Shown: positions 1-5,753 of the stretch, in pieces
Layout: each line of letters starts with the position of its first letter
Numbering within the stretch: the first letter of the stretch is position 1
Origin: Porticoccus sp041581635
Lineage (GTDB): Bacteria; Pseudomonadota; Gammaproteobacteria; Pseudomonadales; Porticoccaceae
Direction of reading: 5' to 3'
NCBI GenBank assembly: GCA_041581635.1
Contig: JBFICW010000058.1
Span: 1-6,653, forward strand
DNA: 6,653 nt
The notes under the pieces: model-generated
Databases searched by the model: none
What the model was told of the DNA's origin: nothing
Seen by the model: the letters and a program-made list of their open reading frames with translations, nothing else
Program-made: the position numbers and the translations under genes

Positions 1-1674
1 AATCAAATATTTAATGCATTGGAAGAAAAATATACAAAATTCTCTGAGATCATTGGTTTTCTCATCTCGGTCAAACAGGATGTCATAGAAAATATTGATA
101 ATTTCAAGTTGGAAGATAATGCCGTTGTTCCTGACAACCTCAGTGCTGAGGTTCAGGCTTTCCCCATGTACATGGTCAACGTACTGGTGGACAACAGCAA
201 AACAACAGGAGCTCCCGTTATTTATGAAGACAACCCCTCTCTCGTCAATCTATTGGGACGGGTTGAACATGAATCTCAATTTGGGGCGCTCATCACCAAT
301 TTCACACTCATCAAACCAGGGGCCCTACACAAAGCCAATCATGGTTATCTGATCCTTGATGCAAACAAAGTACTGGCAAACCCCTTTGCCTGGGAGGCAT
401 TGAAGCGAGCGCTACAGTCACGAAAGCTCTCCATAGAATCCATTGACCAAATGTTGAGCCTCGTCAGCACTAAATCTCTTGAGCCAGAACCAGTGCCACT
501 GGATGTGAAAATAATTCTTCTCGGAGACCGACTAATTTATTACCTACTTCAGGCCTACGATCCAGACTTCAACCTGTTGTTCAAGGTCCCGGCAGATATC
601 ACCGAAGAAATTGATATTACTGATGAAAACCTCCTCTGTTATGCGCGTTTGATAGCGGCATTACAACACAAAAATGGGGTAAGACCTCTCGACCAAGGTG
701 CTGTTTCTAAAGTGATAGAACAAGGTTCACGTCTTATCGAAGACACGAAAAAATTACCTCTACACCTTATGGGGTTAACTGATTTACTTTACGAAAGCGA
801 TCATTTTGCCAAGGCCTCAGACTCTAATATCATCTCCAGGGAACACGTTCAGCAAGCCATAGACGCAGAAGAAAAAAGGTTGGATCAATTTAAGCAGCGT
901 GTACATGAAAGTATTCTTCGAGAGATTCAACTGATCGAAACTGACGATGAAAAAATTGCGCAGATTAATGGCTTATCTGTTTACCAAATTGGAGAGTCGG
1001 CTTTTGGTAGACCCACAAAAATCACTGCACAGGCTCGACTGGGGCACGGCAAGGTTTTAGATATCGAGCGAGAAGTAAAACTAGGTGGCAACCTTCACTC
1101 TAAAGCCGTGATGATCTTGGCCTCTTTTATGGCCAACCGATACGCCAGAAATCGCCCACTTCCCATATCGGCAAGCCTGGTCTTCGAACAATCCTATGGC
1201 GGCATAGAAGGCGATAGCGCATCTATCGCAGAACTCTGTGTACTTATCTCAGCTATTTCAGGCATTCCAATTAAACAATCACTGGCTGTCACAGGATCGA
1301 TCAACCAACATGGTATCGTTCAGGCAATTGGTGGCGTTAACCAAAAGATAGAGGGGTTTTTTGATATATGTAATGCTCGAACTTTAACTGGGATTCAAGG
1401 CGTTATCATCCCCCAATCCAATGTTCAGCACCTGATGCTGGCGAATCGGGTGGTCGACGCGGTGGCATCAGGTTTGTTTAATATTTATGCCGTCACCAAC
1501 ATTGATGAAGCTCTATCACTCTTGACGGGAAGATCCATCGGAACAATGAATCAACAGGGTGAGTATCCAGACGATTCTATTAACGGCAGGGTTTCATTAC
1601 AAATTGAAGAGTGGATCCAGTTAAACAAGAAGTTCTCTAGCCCACTAAACCATGACCGCACTGATGATCAGTAA
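1..1674 (+). CDS. LonB-type ATP-dependent protease (AAA+ Lon family, COG1067-like), 3' part of the gene
   Basis: Cytoplasmic AAA+ serine protease of the Lon superfamily that would unfold and degrade damaged or regulatory proteins using ATP. The frame is open from base 1, so the TTG at 19 is an internal Leu codon and the gene begins outside the window; 557 residues are visible. Numbering from the first visible residue, a Walker B-like strand (GYLILDAN) lies near 115-122 and a sensor-1-like strand (KIILLGD) near 170-176, followed by DPDFNLLFKV, typical of this subfamily. The Walker A loop must lie upstream. The C-terminal Lon protease domain (about 324-515) has the GDSAS motif with nucleophile Ser406 (codon 1216-1218) and the GGVNQK motif with Lys449 (1345-1347), so the catalytic dyad is intact. 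GDSAS, rather than the PKDGPSAG of bacterial LonA, places it with LonB/YcbZ-like enzymes. No membrane helix is seen in the visible part. The gene overlaps the next gene by 23 bp. Family assignment is firm; substrates are unknown. Confidence 0.93.
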   Translation, partial: NQIFNALEEKYTKFSEIIGFLISVKQDVIENIDNFKLEDNAVVPDNLSAEVQAFPMYMVNVLVDNSKTTGAPVIYEDNPSLVNLLGRVEHESQFGALITNFTLIKPGALHKANHGYLILDANKVLANPFAWEALKRALQSRKLSIESIDQMLSLVSTKSLEPEPVPLDVKIILLGDRLIYYLLQAYDPDFNLLFKVPADITEEIDITDENLLCYARLIAALQHKNGVRPLDQGAVSKVIEQGSRLIEDTKKLPLHLMGLTDLLYESDHFAKASDSNIISREHVQQAIDAEEKRLDQFKQRVHESILREIQLIETDDEKIAQINGLSVYQIGESAFGRPTKITAQARLGHGKVLDIEREVKLGGNLHSKAVMILASFMANRYARNRPLPISASLVFEQSYGGIEGDSASIAELCVLISAISGIPIKQSLAVTGSINQHGIVQAIGGVNQKIEGFFDICNARTLTGIQGVIIPQSNVQHLMLANRVVDAVASGLFNIYAVTNIDEALSLLTGRSIGTMNQQGEYPDDSINGRVSLQIEEWIQLNKKFSSPLNHDRTDDQ

Positions 1675-2419
1675 ACAAGAACAACAGATTCTCATTGCAT
1701 TGAATGGCCACTATTCAAATAAGGACAGCCTTACGTCACTGGTAAATATGGCAAAGCTCTTAAATGCCTCATTAACAGGATTGTTCGTTGAAGACAGCCG
1801 CCTTTTAGATGTAGCTAATCTGCCTTTCACAACAGAGATCAACCGATTTTCTGCTGAAGAACGCAATCTACATGCCGATACGCTAATACGGGAAACCAAG
1901 AAAATAGCGTTAGAGGTTCAAAACTTGATGATGGCTCTATCTGAAGAACACCAGGTCTCTTGGGCATATTCCATAGAAACAGGAGAACTTGTATCTAAAG
2001 CCTTATCCTACGAAGGTTTTGATATATTTTTCCCGGCGAGAAATAAAACCACCTTTCAACTTCCAGCCAATCTTAAAAAACCACTTATCTACCAACGGGT
2101 CATACTACTCTATGACGTTTCACCACAATTTGATCGAGCGATGAACTTAATTAAAACCCTTGTAGGCAAACACGTTTGTTATGAGCTCACAGTGCTTGGT
2201 GAAACAGAACTTCCCGCTGACATCAAGCAAGCACTCTCAACCATTAATCACGTTAACTTTCAGTCTGTTAACATCGGTGAACCTTTACTGAGTTCTTCAC
2301 TAAACCTGCCCCCATCCACACTCGTTGTGTCACCTAAAAGCAAAGTCAGCGACCTCTCTACTGAAGAGCTCACTGACTTAATGACCAAAATGGCATGCTC
2401 CCTACTGCTTATCGACTAG
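1652..2419 (+). CDS. UspA-like (universal stress protein fold) protein, probable tandem degenerate domains
   Basis: Predicted 255-residue soluble protein. The N-terminal half (about residues 11-60) reads like a UspA alpha/beta start: a beta strand QILIALNG, a helix over NKDSLTSLVNMAKLLNA, then a strand LTGLFVED followed by SRLLDVANLPF. A second similar unit may begin near residue 148 (RVILLYDVSPQFDRAMNLIKTL) and end in STLVVSPKS and SLLLID strands, as in tandem Usp proteins. The usual GxxGxxxxxxxxxG(S/T) nucleotide-binding signature is not evident, so ATP binding is doubtful. No signal peptide or membrane helix is seen. The ATG at 1652 lies inside the end of the Lon-like gene (23-bp overlap, different frame). 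A second in-frame ATG at 1664 is possible, and neither has a clear Shine-Dalgarno, which fits translation by coupling. Context suggests a stress partner or regulator of the protease; that role is inference. The fold call is moderately secure, the function is unknown. Confidence 0.75.
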   Translation: MTALMISKQEQQILIALNGHYSNKDSLTSLVNMAKLLNASLTGLFVEDSRLLDVANLPFTTEINRFSAEERNLHADTLIRETKKIALEVQNLMMALSEEHQVSWAYSIETGELVSKALSYEGFDIFFPARNKTTFQLPANLKKPLIYQRVILLYDVSPQFDRAMNLIKTLVGKHVCYELTVLGETELPADIKQALSTINHVNFQSVNIGEPLLSSSLNLPPSTLVVSPKSKVSDLSTEELTDLMTKMACSLLLID

Positions 2420-2513
2420 GCATTTCAACTTGTCAAACAGTCGGACTGAGATAAAGCTCACAACAATATTTTCTCTAATGTTACGAAAAAATTAATCTAT
2501 GAATGAAAAAAGG
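2420..2513. other. Convergent intergenic gap, AT-rich, no clear terminator
   Basis: This 94-bp gap lies tail to tail between the UspA-like gene (plus) and the lipoprotein gene (minus). It is AT-rich, particularly after 2460. The only symmetry noticed is an 11-bp near-perfect palindrome, CAGTCGGACTG at 2438-2448, whose single-base centre makes it a poor RNA hairpin. No GC-rich stem followed by a T-run was found on either strand, so termination may be factor-dependent or the convergent transcripts may overlap. Confidence 0.5.
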
Positions 2514-2927
2514 TTAATTTAATACTCGATAACCCCTTCCCCGAAGGCAGTTTTTTACCACACGCTCGCGCTCTCGATAGCCAGAACTCGTACCCTTAAC
2601 AGCGCCCGTTACGGCACCTACACCGGCACCTTTTTTTGCGGTACCGCTATCACCGACAATAGCGCCAACAACACCGCCTAGCACGGCACCGCCCACGGCT
2701 GTTTTAGTGGCTGTTTCTGCAACGGGAACCTGTGTGGCAAAGACACGACAATCTGCTGTATCTCGCTGATACTGTTGCATATCCACACCTTGGGTATCAA
2801 TAATGACACCACTTCCGGAATAGTTTCCTGCTTGCTGAGAACGCTGATTGATGCAGCCCGAGAGGCTAACCATCAATACCAATAGCAGCAGACCATTACG
2901 TTTAACACTTTCTCGGGATCTCTTCAT
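2514..2927 (-). CDS. Glycine-zipper lipoprotein, probably outer-membrane
   Basis: A 137-residue lipoprotein. From the ATG at 2927 it has a textbook lipoprotein signal: a basic n-region (MKRSRESVKRN), a hydrophobic core LLLLVLMV and lipobox LSGC, with Cys25 as the lipidated residue. The +2 residue is Ile, not Asp, so sorting to the outer membrane is expected. The mature part has Cys60 in a TADC context, then a Gly/Ala-rich glycine zipper (about residues 77-112) split by a polar GDSGTAKKG break, and a C-terminal NCLRGRGY motif with Cys127. The two mature cysteines could form a disulfide. Glycine-zipper segments of this kind occur in small envelope lipoproteins related to SlyB and OmpA-associated families and are thought to pack in membranes. 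The frame also opens at an ATG at 2963 (149 residues), but that adds a 12-residue extension ahead of the basic region, so 2927 is preferred. Neither start has an ideal Shine-Dalgarno. A CATAAT box at 2977-2972 (minus strand) could serve as a -10 element, but no good -35 accompanies it. Specific function unknown. Confidence 0.85.
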   Translation of the reverse strand: MKRSRESVKRNGLLLLVLMVSLSGCINQRSQQAGNYSGSGVIIDTQGVDMQQYQRDTADCRVFATQVPVAETATKTAVGGAVLGGVVGAIVGDSGTAKKGAGVGAVTGAVKGTSSGYRERERVVKNCLRGRGYRVLN

Positions 2928-3033
2928 ACAAATTACGCATTGGCCTTCATGGCTGAATATCATATTAAAGCATTATGCCCCTATGGTAGTGAACGCATGA
3001 GAAACAAGACCGTTGACAAGGTTTTAAGTAATG

Positions 3034-3061
3034 CCCGTCATAGCATTCGACCCATGACGGG
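3034..3061 (-). terminator. Hairpin downstream of the slipin gene, possible weak terminator
   Basis: Perfect 8-bp inverted repeat CCCGTCAT (3034-3041) and ATGACGGG (3054-3061) with a 12-base loop, lying 17 bp beyond the slipin stop codon. On the minus strand the stem is followed by CATTACTTAAAACC, which is not a proper U-tract, so it is at best a weak intrinsic terminator or an mRNA 3'-end stabiliser. AATGC (3030-3034) and GCATT (3043-3047) form a mutually exclusive second pairing. The position between the operon end and the lipoprotein gene fits a transcript boundary. Confidence 0.45.
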
Positions 3062-3077
3062 GTTAGATATGTCTTAG

Positions 3078-3929
3078 TTACTTCATTCCACTCATCAAAC
3101 CACGTACTGCTGCAGGAATATCGGCAGGCAGGAAGACCAGTTTTGAATTTTCTGACTTAGACATTTCACGCATTGCTTCTACATACCTTTCACCCAATAG
3201 GAACACCGCCGGTAACTCTTTGTCCTGAATACCTTCGGTGACTTTTTCAATGGCCTCCTTGGTGGCCGTGGCAAGTACCACTTTGGCTTCGGCATCCCGT
3301 CGCGAAGCTTCCAGGCGGCCATCCGCTTCAAGAATAGCCGCAGTTTTCTCCCCATCGGCACGAGTCACCGTTGCCCGGCGCTCCCTCTCTGCAGCGGCTT
3401 GCTCTTCCATCGCAGTTTGCATAGTCCCAGAAGGGTTAATATCCTGAATTTCCACTGTTTTCAGGGTGATGCCCCAATCGGCAATATCATCTGAAATTGA
3501 GGTTTTTAACTTAGCTTTAATCTGATCTCGGGAGGACAGAGCATCATCCAATGCCATTTCACCAACGATTGAACGTAGTGACGTCTGCACGAGAGTGCGA
3601 ATAGCTAGTTCATAATCCTCGACACCATAGACTGCTTTTTCTGGCAATATAATATTAATATAGGCCACTGCATTAGCAATAATTACCACGTTATCCAGAG
3701 TAATCACTTCCTGTGAAGGAATATCCAAAACGATGTCTTTGGTGGTAACTTTGTATGCCACAGAATCCACATAGGGAATAATGATGTTCAATCCTGGTGG
3801 TAACGTTTTATGGTACTTGCCTAAACGCTGAACTACTTGTTTGCTACCTTGAGGAACGAGACGAACACCCAATCCAATAGTAATAACTGCGAGTACCAAT
3901 ATTGCAAAAACAACAACTGTTCCTTCCAT
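3078..3929 (-). CDS. SPFH/Band 7 (stomatin/slipin, QmcA-like) membrane protein
   Basis: Membrane-anchored SPFH protein of 283 residues, close in length and architecture to the slipin/QmcA family. Residues about 4-24 form one N-terminal transmembrane helix, followed at once by VRLVPQGSKQVVQRLGKY, the family's opening of the Band 7 domain. The hallmark VGEMALDDALSSRD is at about 122-137, then WGITLKTVEIQDINPS. An Ala/Glu/Arg-rich coiled coil (about 168-235, with repeated ADG, EAD and DAEAK units) precedes a C-terminal region ending in SKLVFLPADIP. These proteins oligomerise into membrane rings or microdomains and influence membrane protease and protein-complex behaviour. The frame runs back to a TTG at 3980, but the ATG at 3929 has AGGAG nine bases upstream and begins directly before the helix, so it is chosen. 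The NfeD gene just upstream (59 bp) is the usual partner. The family is very secure; the exact target is not. Confidence 0.95.
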   Translation of the reverse strand: MEGTVVVFAILVLAVITIGLGVRLVPQGSKQVVQRLGKYHKTLPPGLNIIIPYVDSVAYKVTTKDIVLDIPSQEVITLDNVVIIANAVAYINIILPEKAVYGVEDYELAIRTLVQTSLRSIVGEMALDDALSSRDQIKAKLKTSISDDIADWGITLKTVEIQDINPSGTMQTAMEEQAAAERERRATVTRADGEKTAAILEADGRLEASRRDAEAKVVLATATKEAIEKVTEGIQDKELPAVFLLGERYVEAMREMSKSENSKLVFLPADIPAAVRGLMSGMK

Positions 3930-3938
3930 TTTCACTAA

Positions 3939-3943
3939 CTCCT
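3939..3943 (-). promoter_or_regulatory. Ribosome binding site of the slipin gene
   Basis: Minus-strand AGGAG lies nine bases before the ATG at 3929. It decides the start against the upstream in-frame TTG at 3980, which would add 17 polar residues ahead of the membrane anchor. Confidence 0.8.
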
Positions 3944-3988
3944 GCTTGTTAAACCTAATAGACCAATTTGATCCAGCCAATCGACCCG

Positions 3989-4444
3989 CTAATCTAATTT
4001 GACGACGATAAGTGTGTTACCCGAAAAATCTTTAATGAATACCCGGTCTCCAACAGCAATTTTTTGCTCACAGATAAACTCCCATTCATCTGATCCCAGT
4101 ACGGGGGTGGTGAATCGAACGACACCCCGCCTTTCAGCAATAGGTACTTTTATCACTTGTCCCGCTTCACCAATGGCAGATTCCCTGGCAATTCCTGCAC
4201 TGGTTTTATCAATCATTTTTGGCTTAAGCGCCTTAAACCAAAACAAAGCAAAAGCACAAGAGGCGACAACCCAGATAGATAACTGTATGGCAAGACCTAT
4301 TGATGGGAATAGCCATAAGGCAATGCCCACAACCATAGCACCTAGCCCAAACCAGAAAATGGTGAAGCTTGGCAGAAAAATTTCAACGATAACCAAACCT
4401 ATGCCCAGTACCAGCCAATGCCAGTAGGCCAATTCGAATTCCAT
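3989..4444 (-). CDS. NfeD family membrane protein (short form, YbbJ-like)
   Basis: Short NfeD protein of 151 residues, the standard partner of stomatin-type SPFH proteins. Three hydrophobic segments are visible at about residues 8-24, 27-46 and 49-70, including the family-typical GLVIVEIFLPSF and FWFGLGAMVVG stretches. A C-terminal soluble OB-fold follows (about 91-150), starting GEAGQVI and containing GSDEWEF, AVGDRVFI and SGNTLIVV. The long-form serine protease (ClpP-like) domain is absent, as expected for this class. The frame also includes a TTG at 4447 directly before the ATG at 4444; the ATG is preferred because the Shine-Dalgarno AGGGAG sits seven bases upstream. The gene lies 11 bp after the small membrane protein gene and 59 bp before the slipin gene, so co-expression and a physical complex with the slipin are likely. 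The family is secure from domain order and context. Confidence 0.94.
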   Translation of the reverse strand: MEFELAYWHWLVLGIGLVIVEIFLPSFTIFWFGLGAMVVGIALWLFPSIGLAIQLSIWVVASCAFALFWFKALKPKMIDKTSAGIARESAIGEAGQVIKVPIAERRGVVRFTTPVLGSDEWEFICEQKIAVGDRVFIKDFSGNTLIVVKLD

Positions 4445-4451
4445 CAAGGGT

Positions 4452-4457
4452 CTCCCT
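4452..4457 (-). promoter_or_regulatory. Ribosome binding site of nfeD-type gene, overlapping the upstream stop codon
   Basis: Minus-strand AGGGAG, seven bases before the ATG at 4444. It shares bases with the TAG stop (4458-4456) of the preceding small membrane protein gene, an arrangement that favours translational coupling. Confidence 0.75.
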
Positions 4458-4665
4458 AGGATTTATCTTTGTCAGCGCCACTACGTGGCAACAATTTAAG
4501 AATGTGTAGTATCAGCGGCAGCATTAGACATAATCCGGCAACAAGCAATAAGGCTGCACTTAAGCTGGCCGTATCTAAAAACTCGATAAGACCAACAGCA
4601 GCTATTATCGCGCCTAGAAAATCCAGTACAAGAAGTAATATTGGCCACTTTCTGGTGTTGTTCAT
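4456..4665 (-). CDS. Small two-helix inner-membrane protein, possibly DUF1418 (YbjC)-like
   Basis: A 69-residue protein with two hydrophobic segments, roughly WPILLLVLDFLGAIIAAVG and LSAALLLVAGLCLMLPLILHI, joined by a short loop (EFLDTAS). It ends in a basic/acidic polar tail (PRSGADKDKS). No signal peptide cleavage site or enzymatic motif is visible. The pattern of a first helix with LxxLDFLG and a second ending in an LMLP turn recalls E. coli YbjC (DUF1418) from memory; this is a suggestion, not a firm match. The ATG at 4665 is chosen. The frame runs further upstream to a TTG at 4692, but the extra nine residues are polar and lack support. The gene lies 32 bp after the DUF523-DUF1722 gene and its stop overlaps the ribosome binding site of the NfeD gene, so it is part of that operon. 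It is probably real given its tight spacing; function unknown. Confidence 0.75.
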   Translation of the reverse strand: MNNTRKWPILLLVLDFLGAIIAAVGLIEFLDTASLSAALLLVAGLCLMLPLILHILKLLPRSGADKDKS

Positions 4666-4697
4666 GATGCTCGAATCGTTACCTTCTCTCAACCCGA

Positions 4698-5642
4698 TTA
4701 CACAAGATTCCTGAGTTTCAGCTCTTCCGGATAGGGATTAATGTACCAAGATTGCTGAATATACTCATTGGGTGACTTGCGAAAGTGGTGCAATAGAAGA
4801 GTTAGTGGCACAATTAACGGTAGTTCCCCCCGATGATACCTGCTTATAACCTCGACCAATTCTTGCTTATCGTCCCCATCCAGTTGCTTTTTCAAATAGC
4901 CCTGAATGTGCTGCATAACATTCACATGATTTTTTCTCGTAGCGATGATTTTTAGCGTTTTCATCACCAGAGATATGTATTCATCGGCCACAGATGTCAG
5001 GTTATCTTTATTTGCTGAAGCAGCGATTTTACCTAGCGCCCGACTCTGATTTTGATCATGGCTCATAAAGATGAGTTTGTGCCGTGCATGAAATTCTGTC
5101 AGCGTTTGAACCGTCAGGGTCTCAACGTATTCGGTGCGCCAGCGATGATAGATAAACACTCGCTTGATGAAATTTTCTCGCAGATTTGGATCGCCTAAAC
5201 GCCCCTCTTCTTCTATAGGCAATAGAGGAAATCGTCCCATTATCTCTGCGGCAAAAATGCCGCTACCTACAGGGTCGGGCATATTTTTTGCGTTATAGAC
5301 CTTTACACGCTCCATCCCGCAGCTGGGAGATGCTCGTTTTAAGATAAAACCGGAGAAGCCCGCAATTTTTTTAAAGGCCGCCTGACTAAAGGTAACTAAT
5401 TGTTCAGTAACATCTAAGCTAGAGTCTTTGCTTCCCACAGCGCGAATGCCACGATCGGAACTAATGAGACGAATAGCGGGCCTTGGAGTCCCAAGACCTA
5501 TGCCTACTTCAGGGCAAAAAGATAGAAAACTAAAGTACTGAGCCAAGGTGCCTGTAATATAGGCATCTCGCTTATGTCCGCCATTATGACGAACCTCCTC
5601 ACCTAGCAAGCAAGCACTGATACCGATTGGAATTTTATCCAC
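4698..5642 (-). CDS. DUF523 (TudS-like)-DUF1722 (YbgA) fusion protein
   Basis: Cytoplasmic protein of 314 residues joining two domains. The N-terminal DUF523 domain (about 3-150) carries the conserved ISACLLG, VRHNGGHK, FCPEVGIGLGTPRP and KRASPSCG motifs. Cys11, Cys43 and Cys108 are the three cysteines expected to hold a [4Fe-4S] cluster, and the CPE glutamate (45) is present. Characterised DUF523 members (TudS) are iron-sulfur thiouracil desulfurases. The C-terminal DUF1722 domain (about 180-308) has the family signature FHARHKLIFMSH and later YHRGELPLIVPLTLLLHHF; E. coli YbgA consists of this domain alone. Possible substrates are thiolated pyrimidines or nucleosides from tRNA turnover, which is inference. 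The frame continues to a GTG at 5657, but the GTG at 5642 has GGAG nine bases upstream and puts the usual short lead before IPIGISACLLG. The gene heads the run of closely spaced minus-strand genes. Domain calls are strong. Confidence 0.92.
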   Translation of the reverse strand: MDKIPIGISACLLGEEVRHNGGHKRDAYITGTLAQYFSFLSFCPEVGIGLGTPRPAIRLISSDRGIRAVGSKDSSLDVTEQLVTFSQAAFKKIAGFSGFILKRASPSCGMERVKVYNAKNMPDPVGSGIFAAEIMGRFPLLPIEEEGRLGDPNLRENFIKRVFIYHRWRTEYVETLTVQTLTEFHARHKLIFMSHDQNQSRALGKIAASANKDNLTSVADEYISLVMKTLKIIATRKNHVNVMQHIQGYLKKQLDGDDKQELVEVISRYHRGELPLIVPLTLLLHHFRKSPNEYIQQSWYINPYPEELKLRNLV

Positions 5643-5651
5643 GCAGAACTT

Positions 5652-5655
5652 CTCC
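5652..5655 (-). promoter_or_regulatory. Ribosome binding site for the DUF523-DUF1722 gene
   Basis: Minus-strand GGAG (followed by AAG) lies nine bases before the GTG at 5642. It favours that start over the in-frame GTG at 5657, which would include the GGAG in its own coding sequence and has no comparable site upstream. Confidence 0.55.
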
Positions 5656-5682
5656 ACACCAAGAACGATTATCCATATGACA

Positions 5683-5710
5683 TTTATACACCATATCGCT
5701 ATTCGATCAC
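5683..5710 (-). promoter_or_regulatory. Possible sigma-70 promoter for the DUF523-to-slipin operon
   Basis: In the gap between the EAL gene and the DUF523 gene, the minus strand has TATAAA (5688-5683, five of six matches to TATAAT) and, 16 bases upstream, GTGATC (5710-5705), a poor -35. The position would give a leader of roughly 35 bases to the GTG at 5642. The -35 is weak, so this is tentative. Confidence 0.22.
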
Positions 5711-5753
5711 TACATGGCTAGAGAATGCTGTCTCCTGCCCATTATTCGCAAAC

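Noticed and set aside
19..352. TTG at 19 as the start of the Lon-like gene, and the overlapping frame at 95-352
   Set aside because: The Lon frame is open to base 1 and continues the family's sequence upstream, so 19 is internal; the 95-352 frame is a shadow of it.
2438..2448. 11-bp palindrome CAGTCGGACTG after the UspA-like gene as a terminator
   Set aside because: The single-base centre leaves at most a three-pair stem with a usable loop, and no T-run follows. An operator role cannot be supported from one copy.
3238..3447. Open frame on the plus strand opposite the slipin coiled-coil region
   Set aside because: The Ala/Ser/Arg-rich translation mirrors the antisense of the Ala/Glu/Arg coiled coil; no independent support.
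3999..4427. Long open frame on the plus strand opposite the NfeD gene
   Set aside because: It lies wholly antisense to a clear NfeD gene, and its translation has no recognisable domain; it is a by-product of the opposite-strand codon pattern.
4469..4714. Open frame on the plus strand opposite the small membrane protein
   Set aside because: The minus-strand frame has two clean membrane helices and operon spacing, while the plus-strand frame has no coherent features.
5658..5753. Terminator or regulatory repeat in the gap between the EAL and DUF523 genes
   Set aside because: Only a short GAGA/TCTC pairing and two CCATAT copies (5673-5678 and 5691-5696) are present, too weak to call a terminator or an operator.
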